From assembly GCA_025617745.1 (NCBI GenBank), contig CM046854.1:61833606-61897605 (forward strand): a DNA stretch of 64,000 nt, written 5' to 3'. Below the pieces are notes generated by a model. It worked only from the letters and a program-made list of their open reading frames with translations. It ran no database searches and was not told the DNA's origin. Both the position numbers and the translations under genes were made by a program. Below, piece after piece: positions 32,331-44,439 of the stretch. The DNA comes from Heliocidaris erythrogramma. Lineage: Eukaryota; Echinodermata; Echinoidea; Camarodonta; Echinometridae. Each line of letters starts with the position of its first letter. Position 1 is the first letter of the stretch.

Positions 32331-32404
32331 GTAAGAACCATCACATACATGTTCACAAATAATTTCTTGGTACTACAAAATTTCAATATGGCACGAAAAA
32401 GAGA

Positions 32405-32448
32405 CATGATAACGAAGCTTTTCGACCAGCACTCATCAGGTTATCACG
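32405..32448 (-). ncRNA. Hammerhead ribozyme in Penelope tail, copy 1
   Basis: The minus strand reads stem I CGTGATAAC, core CTGATGA (32439-32433), a nine-base stem II region GTGCTGGTC, core GAAA (32423-32420), then AGCTTC and stem I GTTATCATG. Stem I pairs over nine bases, one of them G-U. Stem III would be only A-U, A-U with a two-base loop, and the cleavage triplet UUC ends at 32414. Tiny stem III is a known feature of Penelope-element and newt-type hammerheads, which often act as dimers. Stem II pairing is weak. Confidence 0.72.
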
Positions 32449-32638
32449 CAGGTATATAACAAATTACTCGAAATCAACTGTATTATACTCGATGAACCCG
32501 GACGCAACCCGGACGCCGTAATTTCAGAACAATCGCAAAGCTTGGACGAACTCCTTTTGTCTGCACAGAAGGAGTTCGTGCACTTGAATGTAGGCGGCTT
32601 CCAGTAAACGTAAATACGCTGCGCTTCTGGCCCGGGAC

Positions 32639-32996
32639 GCGTCTTTTTTTTTTGTAACCAAGCCTAGGCAGAAACCCCCTTTTGAAGACTTTGAAAGAGA
32701 CTACAAGTATCGGACTTGTATTTTCTTACTCAGTCACCTTATTTTTAAATAAGCAAAAGAAAATTTCGTAATATAAACTTCTGCCGAGGTTCGAACTCGT
32801 GGTTCTTTCACTAAGAGAGGACTGGATTATCCAATTGCGCCACACAGAACAGCTGCTCGATGCCCTTGCTCGTTTTATTATATTGTTATAATTCGTTTTC
32901 ATGAATATTTATGCAGACTAGTCTTGACGGAATAAACCGTATTAGTATGAAAAAAATGCGAAATCTGCCTGGGCTTGGTTACAAAAAAAAAGACGC
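32639..32996. mobile_element. 358-bp MITE with 9-bp target duplication
   Basis: The terminal inverted repeats are GCGTCTTTTTT...TGTAACCAAGCC at the left and GGCTTGGTTACAAAA...AGACGC at the right, about 25 bp. GCCCGGGAC is repeated exactly at 32630-32638 and 32997-33005. A 9-bp duplication fits Mutator-like elements. It carries a tRNA-like sequence inside. Confidence 0.85.
32783..32858 (-). tRNA. tRNA-like sequence inside MITE
   Basis: On the minus strand: TTCTGTGTGGCGCAATTGG with a box A-like TGGCGCAATTGG, and box B GAGTTCGAACC, ending with GGCAGAA that pairs with the 5' TTCTG. The D-arm sequence resembles tRNA-Arg, but the anticodon stem does not pair well, so it is probably a tRNA-derived pseudogene. 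Confidence 0.45.
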
Positions 32997-33059
32997 GCCC
33001 GGGACATACCTTTCAGTCGGACAACATTGTTGATTCATTATATGTGAGTGTACATAACT

Positions 33060-34140
33060 TACATTTTATTTATTTATTTATTAATTATGGTATATGAGGA
33101 TTGACCAGCAGCACAGGGGCTGAAGGGGTCAATTTACAATCAGATATATACAGGTATGTACATATATACAATAGAATCGCATCAAATATATAAAAAGATA
33201 CATAATTGCAAGCAAAACGAAAATACTAAGATTTACGCTACACAAATAATAAGATAACAAGTGTGAAAAGTGAGAGAAAGAAAGAAAAAGGAAAAAAAAA
33301 AAGGAAGAGAAAGAAAGAAGGAAATAGAGAGAAACGAGAAGATTTGGGAGGAATACATAAATATAACCCAGTTAGAAAGCCATAACCATGCGAAATGGAA
33401 TCTGAGAAGTGATAATGTTTGGGATGCAACGCGTGGGAGGGGGGGGGGGGGGGGTTATTTCAAGATTCTGGCAAGGTGAGGGATGGTGGATTTTCGATAT
33501 CGTTCTGTATTGCATTTAATTGTAGCGAAGAAAGTCATGTTACGAAGCTGTCTTACATTTGAATTACATCTAGGGACGGGAAGAAGGTGTTTGTGGTGAT
33601 CAGAGTTTTTGAGTTTTTGCCCAAAGCTTAGCAAAAGGGAATCTCTTCTATCAGATAGAGTAGTGAGTTTAGTTATGGCAAGGGCATTGGCATACGTCAC
33701 GTTATAGCCTACAATTATTTTGAGGGCCCGCTTTTGAATTGGAACAATTCCAATTTATTATTCTCATTTATGGTAATTGAGGTGTGCCAAACAGGGGAAC
33801 CATATTGGAGTATGGGTCTTATGTACGTAGTGTAGACAGTTACCATATCAACCAGGCTTGCCTTAGATTTTCTAAGGATACATAGTGTGTACAATCTTTT
33901 GGATGCTTTTGACACAATATCAGAGATATGTAAGTTCCATTTTAGATCATTATGAATTGTGATTCCGAGGAGTTTGAGATTTTGAACAACATTGAGTTGG
34001 GTTGAGTTAAGCTGGAAGTCGGTCCTGGGGTTTAAGTTCCTTAAAAATGATATGGTCATGAGGTTACATTTGGATGGTTTGGGGAGCACGTCATTATCAT
34101 TACACCATATTGAAAGACGATGTAATACAGATTGCAATGT
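33060..34140 (-). mobile_element. LINE 3' fragment (RT thumb and C terminus)
   Basis: The minus strand encodes LHRLSIWCNDNDVLPKPSKC, then NLKLLGITIHNDLKWNLHI, SKASKRLYTL and YTTYIRPILQYGSPVWHTSI (33715-34137), the region after the RT catalytic site. A frame change near 33710 leads to ANALAITKLTTLSDRRDSLL and the terminal RYRKSTIPHLARILK (33455-33700). Jockey/CR1-type LINEs end this way. The 3' UTR with GACCAGCAGCAC and a TTTAT-repeat tail lies at 33060-33120. A G tract at 33439-33454 sits at the end of the coding remnant. Confidence 0.75.
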
Positions 34141-34205
34141 AGGGTATTTTTGTATACTGTTTTTAAATGAAATATTTGAATGTTTATGTACATCTCACTA
34201 ATATG

Positions 34206-34950
34206 GTTTTACAGGTTTCCTTTACGGAAAAAAGCAAACAAACTATTACATTGTTAGTATTTTAATAAGCTGAAGTCTAATTATCTTTCTTTGCATATCT
34301 TTCAAAAGTTCGTGATATGAGAGTGTATATTACATACATGCATTTCGGTTTACTGTCTTTAAATTAAATATTTTGAATAAGTATGTACATCTGACTCACA
34401 TGGCTTTACAGGTTTCCTTTGCAGAAAAGAAAAAGCAACTCATTATATTGTTTGTTTTTAAGCTGAATATTAATTAGCTTTGTTTGCACATCTTTAAAAG
34501 TTTATTCTTATTTTTATGTAATAATTTAGGGTTTTGGGGGCTCTGTTGGTACATGTGCCTCCCTTTTATACTGTTTATTTCAAAGTCCATAGTAAACATT
34601 TAGGTTGCAATTCTTTCAAAGTACCAAACCTTACCAGCTAGATTTAGTGTCATTTTGTTTGCAGTTGATTTCTGTTTTTTGCAGGGCCTTGTTTTGATTT
34701 GAGGCTCTGCCCCCATCTTGTGCAGCTGCGCGTTCTCAATTCTTTTTTTTCTGATATTTTCTTTGTCTTTTGTAGCAGATTACATTTGTCTTGTATTATT
34801 GATGATTATCAGTATTTCTTATTACATGTCTCGTAGTTTCATCTGGTTAGATTTGAGCATTGTACATGTGCATGTAACTCCATGGCCTTGGGTCTTTTTT
34901 TAGCAATGTGTGATATGTTTTAAAGGATTTAAAAGTTTTATCATGTATAT
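34206..34950. other. Non-coding, repeat-like
   Basis: Two diverged copies of a segment (GGTTTTACAGGTTTCCTTTACGG at 34204 and GGCTTTACAGGTTTCCTTTGCAG at 34401). It may include the 5' part of the L1-like element that follows. No gene is seen. Confidence 0.4.
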
Positions 34951-34954
34951 AAAA

Positions 34955-37130
34955 CTACATTCGTTTAACTGTCGAGGGTTGCAGGACTACGTCAAAAGGA
35001 GAAAGATTTTTCATTATTTTCGCTCTCTTGATTGTGATAATATTGTTCCTCCAAGAAACTAACTCGCGTAGTGATGACGAAAGAATATGGCATTCTCAGT
35101 GGGGCGAACACGCCTTTTTTGCTTCCTTTCCTTTAATAGTCGGAGTGTAGCAATTCTTATTCGAAACACAATAAATCTTAAGGCGAAATCCCTCTATGGA
35201 GACCCAAATTGAAGATTTTTAGTTCTGAATTCCACTCTAACTGAACTTCCTTTAAACTCTTGTAAATGTATATGCTCAAAATAATGATGACCCTGACTTT
35301 TTACTACAGCTATTTGCTGAAATTGACAAATTTGACATTTATTAGTAGCTGATTATCAAGGTTCCAGGCATCAACACTCCAATATAAAGGCAGGTGAAAT
35401 GCTTTCAGTAATAATGGAAGAATATGGTTTGTGTGATGTTTGGAGATCTCTTAACCCCTACTTGAAAAAATTCACAAGACATCTAAAACCCCTCGAGTCT
35501 TATCTAGGTTGGATTTTATCTTAGTCTCTAATAATTTCTGAAATAATTGTAAAAATTCCAAAATTTTGCCTGGAATTCAATCTGATCATTCAACTGTTTC
35601 TGTCCATTTCATTGATAATCAACCTCCCAAAGGTAGAGGATACTGGAAATTGAATACTCATTATTTGCACCATGATACTGAATTTATCAATTTGATAAAG
35701 GAAAATATTAAGGTTTTTAAGGTCATTCATAAAGACTCCCATTGTGATGCTAATATATTGTGGGACTCTTGTAAATGTTTTATTACTGGGGTTGCCATTG
35801 AATACTCTGCACGAAAGAAAAGGGATAGGAATAAAGAAAAATGCAAATTGCTAGAGGGCATTGACAAGATCAAATCACAATTATCAACAAATAATTTAGT
35901 CTTACCGGATGACCCTTTGTATTTACAGCTGGAAGAAATGGAAGACAAATTGAACAAAATTTATGATTTCGAAACTAGAGGATTGATAATTACATCTAGG
36001 ATAAAATGGTTGGAGGAAGGTGAAAAGAGTAGTAAATACTTTTGTAATTTAGAAAATATGTCTTGGAAGAAGAAAAATATCAGTAAATTGAAAGATAATG
36101 TCAATAACTTGATATCTTGAATAACATACATGATTTCTACAGTAAGTTATACTCTGTTCCTAACAATTCAAATACTTCAAATAATATTGACAATGATGCT
36201 TGTGAAGCATACTTGAATAACATTAACATACCGGAGTTGCATGAGGATGATAAACAGTTTTTGGAGGCCCCTCTTTCTAAAAGTGAATTGTTCAATGTGG
36301 TCAGGTCTATGAAAATGAATACAACTCCAGGATTAATGGATTGCCGGTTGAGTTTTATGTAGTTTTTTGGTCTGATATTTGCGATATGTTATTAAATCCT
36401 TTCAATTTCTCCCTGCAAAACGGTTCTAAGTCGGCATCCCAAAGGAACGGAATAATAACTCTTCTTCCCAAGAAAGATAGAGATCCTATGTTCATTAAAA
36501 ATTACAGACCAATTACCCTTTTGACTACTGACTATAAAATTCTAGCCAAATGCATCGCCAACCGTTTGAAACGCTGTCTACACTATCTTATTCATGCGGA
36601 CCAATCTGGTTTTATGCAAGGGAGAAATATTGGTCATAATATCCGTTTTATTTTAGATATTATAGAGTATACTGAGGCTAATGATACTCCTGGTTCAATT
36701 ATTTTACTTGATATTGAGAAGGCATTTGACAGTGTCTCCCATAATTTTTTATTTCAAACCCTAGAAAAATTCAATTTTGGTCATAAATTTATTGATTCCA
36801 TCAAAACTTAGTATTCTGCTCGCCAGAGCTATGTAATTAATAATGGATTTTTATCTGAACGCATTTTAATGAATAGAGGCATTTTCCTAGGTTGTCCAAT
36901 TCTAGATTATGGCACTTTCATTGCGTCAAAATGATCTAATTAGAGGTATCCCTTTTGTGGATGAAGAGGCCAAAATATCTTTATTCGCAGATGACTCTGT
37001 TTGTTTTATTGATGGGTCTGACAACTCCTTTTCTCAGCTATTTGAAACTTTATCCAAGTTTGGTCATTATTCTGGGTGTAAACTTAACTTTAGTAAAACA
37101 GAAGCGATATGGATTGGCTCAAAAAAGGGA
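34955..37130 (+). mobile_element. L1/Tx1-like element, 5' half of ORF2, decayed
   Basis: A decayed APE endonuclease is visible first (HSFNCRGLQDYVKRRKIF near 34965, VNVYAQNNDDPDF near 35270, PGIQSDHSTVSVHF at 35566). It is followed by the linker and reverse transcriptase: IITLLPKKDRDP, NYRPITLLTTDYKI, ADQSGFMQGRNIGHNI, IILLDIEKAFDSVSHN, GCPI, FADDSVCFID and LNFSKTEAIWIGSKKG. Stops at 36118-36120 and elsewhere, plus a deletion between GCPI and ALSLRQN, show it is dead. It ends abruptly at SKKGCL, next to a TTTG repeat and an oppositely oriented RTE-like element. Confidence 0.85.
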
Positions 37131-37209
37131 TGTTTGTTGTTTGTTTGTTTGATTTTATTTCTGCGTTCAATAGCATGATACAATATATAGTAATACATGT
37201 ATTACATAT

Positions 37210-40200
37210 TTAAGCAATATATATAAACATATTGTCAGACATTAACAATTTACTTCTTGAATACAAATAAAATATGTATTCTTCTTCTCTTGGCTTTGCT
37301 TCGCGAACGAAGATTTTAGGGGCATTGACCACGTCTGGTTGCTGGTGGCTGACGAGGCCAATTCGTGACAGGCACACTCGGCCACAGCGGCTGCAGGGGA
37401 ATGACGAATCTGGGTTTTGTGCTGTGGCAACACGGTTCTTCCTCCTACTTCGCTTTTCTTCGAGGGTAACCCTACGGTTGTTCTCAAAGGAGGAGACTGA
37501 TTGGTGAACTGCGTGTCGCCAGGCCCCCTCGGTCAGTGGCAAGGGCTGACCACTGTCGATGGTCGATGTTGCAGGTAGATAGGGATTTTTTCAGAGAGTC
37601 TTTGTACCTCTTCTTTGGGGCTCCTCTGTTATGGTGCCCAGTGGAGAGTTCACCATAGAGAATGATCTTGGGTAGGCGGTGATCCTCCATTCTCGTGACG
37701 TGCCCTGCCCAGCGCAACTGCGTTTTCATCAGCATGGCCTCGACACTGGTGATCCCTGCTTGTTGAAGCACTTCTACGTTTGTGATGTAGTCGCTCAAGT
37801 GGATGTTGAGGATAGAGCGCAGACACCGTTGGTGGAAACGTTCCAGGAGTCGTAGGTGGTGTCTGTAAGTGACCCAGGACTCAGAGCCATACAGGAGGGT
37901 GGTAAGTACCACGGCTCTATATACACTGATCTTTGTGGCTTTCTTCAGGTGCTTGTTTTTCCAGACACGACTGTGGAGTCTGCCAAAAGCACTGTTAGCC
38001 TTTGCCAGTCTGTTGTCTACTTCTTTGTCGATTCTTGCGTCAGAGGAGATGGTACACCCCAGGTAGGTGAACTGTTGGACTGCCTTCAATTCTTTCTCAC
38101 TGATTGTAATGTGGGGTGGTCAGTACGCTTCCTGGGGGGGGGGGGCGGGCTGGTGGAGAACCTCTGTCTTCTTCATGCTGACTTCTAGACCAAAGAGCTG
38201 GGACGCCACTGCAAAACAGGATGTTACACGTTGCAGGGCAGCCTCTGTATGGGTTACGAGGGCAGCATCATCGGCAAAAAGTAGCTCTCGAAACAGTTGC
38301 TCTAGGGTCTTGGTGTAGGCCTAAAGGTGTCGTAAGTTGAACAGGCTACCATCGGTGCGGTATCGAATGTAGATGCCGTCCTCGTCACCGAGGTCCTCCT
38401 TGACCCGTTTAAGCATCATGCTGAAGAAGATAGTGAAGAGAGTTGGTGCGAGAACGCAGCCTTGCTTCACACCGTTGATGATTGGGAAAGGTTCCGAGAG
38501 GTCATTGCTGCTTCTGACCTGGCCACACTGATCTTCATGTAGCTGCATGACCATGCTGAGAAACTTGGGTGGACAGCCAAGACGCTCCAGGATCTGCCAC
38601 AGGCCTTTTCTGCTCACAGTATCGAAAGCCTTTGTCAGGTCTACGAAGGTGATGTATAGGCCCTTGTTTTGTTCACGGCATTTTTCTTGGAGCTGCCTGA
38701 GCACGAAGACCATGTCGGTGGTACCCCTGTTCGATCTGAAGCCGCACTGGCTCTCTGGGAGGTGGAGTACTGCCACAGCAGGTACCAGTCTGTTGAGGAG
38801 GATTCTTGCTAGAATTTTGCCTGCGATGGAGAGAAGAGTTATCCCCCGGTAGTTTGAACAGTCAGACTTTTCACCTTTGTTCTTGTACAAGGTGATGATA
38901 ACAGCATCTCGGAGGTCTTGCGGTAGCTTCCCCTGTTCCCAGCAGCATAGGAAGAGGTCATGAAGTTTGGAAAGCAATGCTGCTCCTCCATGCTTCCAAA
39001 TTTCTGGTGGGATGCCATCGATGCCAGCAGCCTTGCCACACTTCATCTGGTTTGTGGCCTTAATGACCTCGTCGAGGGTGGGAGCTTCGTCTAGCTCTTC
39101 TTTCGCAGGTTGCTGAGGGATCTGTTGGATTGTAGGTTCGTCGACGAAGCGGTCGGCGCTGAAGAGAGTCTGGAAGTGTTCTGCCCAGCGATTCAGAATG
39201 GATGCTTTATCTGTGAGTAGTGCCTGGCCGTCTGAACTGCGCAGGGGGCTGACCACTTGGTGCGAGGGGCCGTAGACTGCCTTTAAAGCTTCGTAGAAGC
39301 CCCCGTAATCACCAGTGTCAGCGCAAAGCTGGACTTTCATGGCGAGGTTAGTCCACCACTCATTCTGGATGATTCGCAGCTTGTGCTGGAGGTTGCTGCA
39401 GGCAGAACGGAAGGCAGTTTTCTTCACAGGGCACGATGGTTGTGCAAGGTGGGCCTGATGAGCAGATCTCTTCTTCACCAGCAGTTGATGGATTTCTTTG
39501 TCATTTTCGTCAAACCAGTCTTTGTTCTTCTTTGTGGAGAACCCTAAGACTTCTTCGGAGGACTGCAGAATGGCAGTTTTTAGGTGTGCCCAAAGTGTTT
39601 CAGGACAGGGATCCGTGAGAGAGTCTGAACCTTCTAACTTCGACTGAAGATTTGATTGGAAGTTTGCTCTCATATCGGCTGACTTCAGGCCACCAACCTG
39701 GATTTTCCTCCTGGGCGGACCTCCTCGTTTCGGCTTAGGCTTGAAGTGTAGGCTGAGCTTACATCGCACGAGGCGGTGGTCTGTATGACATTCTGCACTG
39801 GGCATCACTCTAGTTTGCAAAACATCTCTGAGGTCACGTTGGCGCACAAGGACATAGTCTAAGAGGTGCCAATGAGTCTAAGATGTCTTGAGACTGTCTT
39901 TTTGCTGGAAAGTGGTGTTGGTGATTGTGAGCTGCAGCTCTGTGCAGAATTCTAACAGGAGATGTCCGTTGTCATTGCAGTTCCCAACTCCATGTTTGCC
40001 AAGAACACCTTTCCAGGCTTCCGAATCTCGGCCCACTCTGGCGTTGAAGTCACCAAGGATAACAATCTTGTCATCTGCAGGGGTGTTCCGCACTAAATTA
40101 CGCAGGTCTGTATAGAATTTGTCCTTGTCCGCAGGTTCTGCTTGAAGAGTCGGAGCATACACGCTAAAAAGGGTAACAAACTGCTTCTTTTCCAGTGGTA

Positions 40201-40432
40201 GCCGCAAGGAGATGATGCGGTCGGAGTGACCTGATGGTAAGTTCTCCAGCTTAGAGACTATGGTGTTCCTGATCATGAAGCCCACGCCTGAGAGGCGTCG
40301 TTCTCCCTGGGGCTTGCCAGACCAGTAGAGGGTGTAGCCTGCACCTTGCTCTTTCAGGCTGCCTGTATCTGAGAAGCGGACTTCGCTGAGGGCAGCAATG
40401 TCAATGTTCAGGCGGGAGAGTTCATGCGCAAT
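37210..40432 (-). mobile_element. RTE-like non-LTR retrotransposon, near full coding length
   Basis: On the minus strand from right to left: endonuclease LNIDIAALSEVRFSDTGS, VGFMIRNTIVSKL, VILGDFNARVGRDSEAW, SAECHTDHRLVRCKL; reverse transcriptase KAAGIDGIPPEIWK, NYRGITLLSIAGKILA, QCGFRSNRGTTDM, ITFVDLTKAFDTVSRK, GVKQGCVLAPTLF and LLFADDAALVTH; then FTYLGCTISSDARIDKE, YGSESWVTYRHHLRLLERFH, LRWAGHVTRMEDHRLPK and a C-terminal zinc-binding motif CSRCGRVCLSRIGLVSH. Defects: a TAG with a small deletion at about 39880, an in-frame TAG at about 38321 and a frameshift at the poly-G tract 38138-38148. The family is RTE or a close relative. The 5' end near 40432 is where similarity stops. Confidence 0.85.
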
Positions 40433-40915
40433 TAAAGGCGGTCAGTCGTCGGTGCCCGTGTATTTCTATGCTGTCCCACCTAAGGCAAGTTCGGAGATTT
40501 CCGGAATCGCTCGGACAATTTGTAAATTTGCAGGGGCGAGAGCTAAGCTTGCCAGCAATACGCTATGTTTCAGTTTCGGGGATACTCCATGCTATGGTCT
40601 ATGCCTAGGCTAGAGGCACGAAAATAAAAGCGGTTTTCGAACGAAATGGAGGTCGAGAGGGTGACAGTCAGACGAGATTACGTATCCACAGCGCGTACAA
40701 TTTGTGGATTGAACACAAAGAAATAAATTTGGACATGGGCTGCTTGTTTCCTCCAGGGAAAGTTTGAATAAAAAGTTCGTGTTGTATCTGCTTGAGCTGC
40801 ACACCATTTGCAAATCGTACAGTGTACCTCCACGGGCTACGGTCGCCAGCGCCGGGTGCGCCCCGGTGGTGAACCCTGGCGATGGCCTTACACCCAATAA
40901 TATTCCCCTCCGCTC
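40433..40915. other. GC-richer flank of the RTE-like element
   Basis: Could be its 5' UTR or separate repeat sequence. The 95-codon minus ORF at 40610-40897 shows no recognised domain. Confidence 0.35.
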
Positions 40916-40934
40916 TCTTTTATTCTCACTTATA

Positions 40935-41395
40935 CGTTCCGTTTCTCTATCTTATCTTTCACTCTCTCTCTCTCTCTCTCATGACCTTGATAATTTATCT
41001 CCCTTGTTCTCTCTCTCTCTCTCTCCCTCCTCTTTCTCTTCTCTGGCTGATTTCGAAAGAGGGGAATCGATCTTTAAAAACTGGACACTAACTTCGTGAA
41101 TGGCCATCGTGCAAAGAGTTGACAGAAATTATTTTTAAAATAAGAAATAAAAAGGGGGCCTGATAATAGAATTATAGATTAATCTTAATTTTGTATTGAT
41201 AAACTTGAGGAAAACTTTACTTGACAGCCCTGATTCTAGCTCGTTCCGTTTCTCTATCTTATCTTTCACTCTCTCTTTCTCTCATGACCTTGATAATTTT
41301 TCTCCCTTGTTCTCTCCCTTGTTCTCTCTCTCTATCTATTTCCCTCCTGTTTCTCTTCTCTCCTATCTCACTCCATATGCCTTCCTCCACGTATA
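40935..41395. repeat. Tandem duplication with (CT)n
   Basis: CGTTCCGTTTCTCTATCTTATCTTTC...(CT)n...CATGACCTTGATAATTT occurs at 40935 and again at 41242 (offset 307). Confidence 0.8.
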
Positions 41396-41404
41396 TACAT
41401 TGTA

Positions 41405-41575
41405 CAGTGGAACCTCCTTATAAAGAGCAATGGTATAACAAACTCATTATAAGACAGTATTTTTGCCAGTCCCACTTTTTTGTATTCTATTGTTTTTTAG
41501 CCCTGGTATAACAAGGTTTCGATATAAAGAGGGAATTTCCTTGGTTCCAAGAAGTTCATTAATGATGCTCCACTG
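41405..41575. mobile_element. Pogo/Tigger-like MITE, 171 bp
   Basis: CAGTGGAACCTCCTTATAAA at the left and GCTCCACTG at the right, flanked by TA on both sides. Internal ATAACAA and GATATAAAGAGG motifs are typical of pogo-type ends. Confidence 0.75.
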
Positions 41576-41579
41576 TACA

Positions 41580-43160
41580 AAAATAAAATGAAATAAAAGG
41601 AATGTAGATTACAATACTTGTGACACGTACACACAATGAAGAGTACTTTTTCATGCTGTTTTCATTTACTTCCTTACATGTTACATGCGGTAGCATGTGT
41701 GTTCCTGTATGTAATACTTTTAAGTTTCTTTAAAATAATACATGTATAACTTGTAATAAAACTACCCAAGTGAGAGTAAAAATCAACTGAACATTGAAAC
41801 TATATTGTGAACACTAAAATATATACAAAAATCAGCTCAGTAGTATAAAACTATACTTTCAACAGTATATAGGCATACCATATGGAATAGCAAATGGCAT
41901 ATAAAAAAATTAACAGAAATGTCCCTGTATGCATAATACATACGTTTCTTAAAAATTATATAACTTCTGATAAATCTATACAACTAGTATGAGAAGAAAT
42001 CAACTGCATATTGCAAAATTATTATTGCAACACTAAATGTGCATGTTTCAAGGCAAGTTTGTGGATCTAGAATACATGTATATCAAACTGTAATAAATAT
42101 AATACAAAAATCAGCTGAGAAGTGTAAAACTATACTTTCAACAGTATACATGTAGGCATACTTCAGGAAAGGTTTGTGGATCTATGCATAAGCAAATTCT
42201 AAAACAAACAGTGTAAACAGATCACAATAAAAGTAAATCTTGGAAGGAAAACAACTTCACTATTTAGTGTGATCACATTATCAAAGGCTACCCAACATTC
42301 AACTGAAAATGGCAACGTTCACTGGCAGATTTATTTTGGACATACACAACTGTATGTATAGTTTTCATATTGCATTATATTATGGACATTCACACAGGGA
42401 TATGCTGGCAAGGGTATTTTCATTGAATATTGCAACATTGACATATTGCAGTTTATAATACCATAAATACCTAAATAAAATGATTACAGTCAGGAACACA
42501 GATACATGTAGGTACAAAAGATATGTTATTAAATGTACGTCACACACAATCACATAATACGCTGGCAAGTGGTCTTGTTTGGTTGTAATTACATGCATTG
42601 ATACAATATATTACAATCGTTTTGATCAACCACTTCTTATGATCACCAAATGGCAAATTCTTATTGAAGTTTATGTAATTCATGTGCATCTCACTTCACA
42701 CAATGTACATCATGTAGCAAACCCAATGGACTGCTAGTTCAGCTAAAAACAGCATGACAAATCAGACTAAATATTCACCATAAATAGAAAAACATCACAG
42801 AAGACATGCATATTCATGGTCATGGAATGTGTTGAAATACACAGGGAAAATAGATTAAAATGAAGTTTATACAATGTCATAACGGAAACCCTTTATCAGA
42901 TAAGATTTTTGGTTTGTTTCAAATGACATGAATATATTTCCTCTCTGATAAATGTTAACGTAAATATTATGTTAAATGATTACACAAAATGCTTTCTTTT
43001 GTACATACATACTACAATCACCAAGAAAAAGGTGAATATAAACAGGAACTATAATAAACAATTTTTTAAAAGAAGGATAACAGTTCTATGTCCAGCAGAT
43101 CTAAATTTCAACAATAAAAGGAGACATAAAAAAGATCAAGACCAGTATTGATGTTAGATG
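41580..43160. other. Non-coding
   Basis: AT-rich. Some internal duplication is visible (AAATCAGCT.AG.AGT.TAAAACTATACTTTCAACAGTATA at 41830 and 42110). No gene is seen; it may be the 3' flank of the P2X7-like gene. Confidence 0.4.
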
Positions 43161-43164
43161 GATT

Positions 43165-43693
43165 TCAATCTTGTACTCCATTGACGAAGCCCTTGTAAGC
43201 CCTCGTGGGGAATAGATAGGCATACCTTATCCGCAGTGTAGCACATGATGGAACAACTCTCCTGTTTCCTGCTCCCAAGTACCCATGGTGAATATTAGAC
43301 CTAGTGAATATATATACGTGAATTGTTTGTAGGCATAATGCCGGTACGATTCATTCAACCTCGGAATGTCCCTTGGAAATACATTGTTGCTTGCTGCCAT
43401 GCATGCAGCCAAGACATTGCCATTTAGAAATGCATCAGTGAAGTATTGAGCAGTCATGACGCAGGTGCGGACATGGCAACACATACACATTCTCTACCTC
43501 CTTTGGCATGGGCACATATCTTCCACCACATGTACACCATGATGCAGGCCGGCTGCTCGGTCCAGGCCTTTCTTCAGCAGGTTGGGTAGGCTCTACAGCT
43601 GCTACGGCATCCAAGTAAACATCTGTGAATCTGCAGAGGAACTGGATGGTGACGCGTTCTAGATCAGCTCTCCTCGATCCATCACAAATTTCT
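43165..43693 (-). pseudogene. P2X7 C-terminal-like cysteine-rich domain, frameshifted
   Basis: The minus strand encodes in three successive frames: ICDGSRRADLERVTIQ...SWCTCGGRYVPMPKEVENV, then CMCCHVRTCV...FLNGNVLAACMAASNNV..RDIPRLNESYRHYAYKQFTYI, then YLGAGNRRVVPSCATLRIR followed by AYLFPTRAYKGFVNGVQD and a stop at 43165. The order WCTCG-x-VPMP, CC-x-C, LN..VL, R..AY+QF and GNRRVVPSC matches the zinc-binding C-terminal domain of P2X7 receptors, which in invertebrates also occurs without the channel. One expected Cys is Tyr (GGRYVPMP). Two frame changes suggest decay or sequence errors. A splice acceptor TGTAG lies at its 5' border. Confidence 0.6.
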
Positions 43694-44439
43694 ACATTGA
43701 GTAAGAAAAAAGAAAAACAACAGTGAATAAAGTAAGGAAAAAATAAATGTAAATAATGTAAAGTACATATTCCACCCTGTTCAAAATTCAAGTATGGAAA
43801 TATTGTTTTGGTGAAAAAATCATAAAATTATTAAATTTGTAGGGAAAAATATTAATAGGTTCCATTGTATTGATATATTGTTTGTGAACTGGTACCACTA
43901 GGTGTATTTGAATCTTTGGAGTCACAATTAGATATCCATACATACATGTGTGATATACATACATACATGTGTGTATACATTCAAACATACTGTGACTCTG
44001 ACTTGCAAAAGCCTGTACTAGACTTCCCCACTCAAATCAATTTCTGTTGTTTTTTTTACAGGGGGGGGGGGGGGGGGGGGGGGGTACTTCGTCACAGCTC
44101 ACACAGGTTAAGCCAGTTCGCCAATCACCAATTGACATGTCTGGTGTTGATTCTAATTACATCTTGGCATACCTTTATTTATTTATAAATAGATTCCTTC
44201 TTCTTCTTCTCCTCATTCTTCCTTCTTCTTTCAGTTTCAATTTGAATGAAGATTCTTACAAACACACTATCTCAGACCTGGGCCCTGGCTGTGACATCTC
44301 ACATTCACACTATAATTTAATTCTATTTCTCTTGAGTCTTAATTTAGTTATTACACAATGACAAATCGCAAGAAAAATGATCGAATTTGTTGCATAGACC
44401 TTGGTTCGGATAAATAGGCTGCGATAATGATCTACTCAC

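Larger units (their letters stand above)
32363..33050 (-). mobile_element. Penelope-like element 3' end, interrupted
   Basis: On the minus strand the remnant encodes MSRARSAA (33006 side), then after the inserted MITE ARSAAYLRLLEAAYIQVHE and RQKEFVQALRLF with a stop near 32528. This is the normal Penelope C terminus. Downstream lies a tail containing a hammerhead ribozyme (32405-32448). The same protein segment occurs in the fragment at 23859-24525. Confidence 0.75.

Noticed and set aside
40610-40897. 95-codon minus ORF with several cysteines
   Set aside because: No known motif. It adjoins the RTE-like element and may be its 5' UTR or unrelated repeat.
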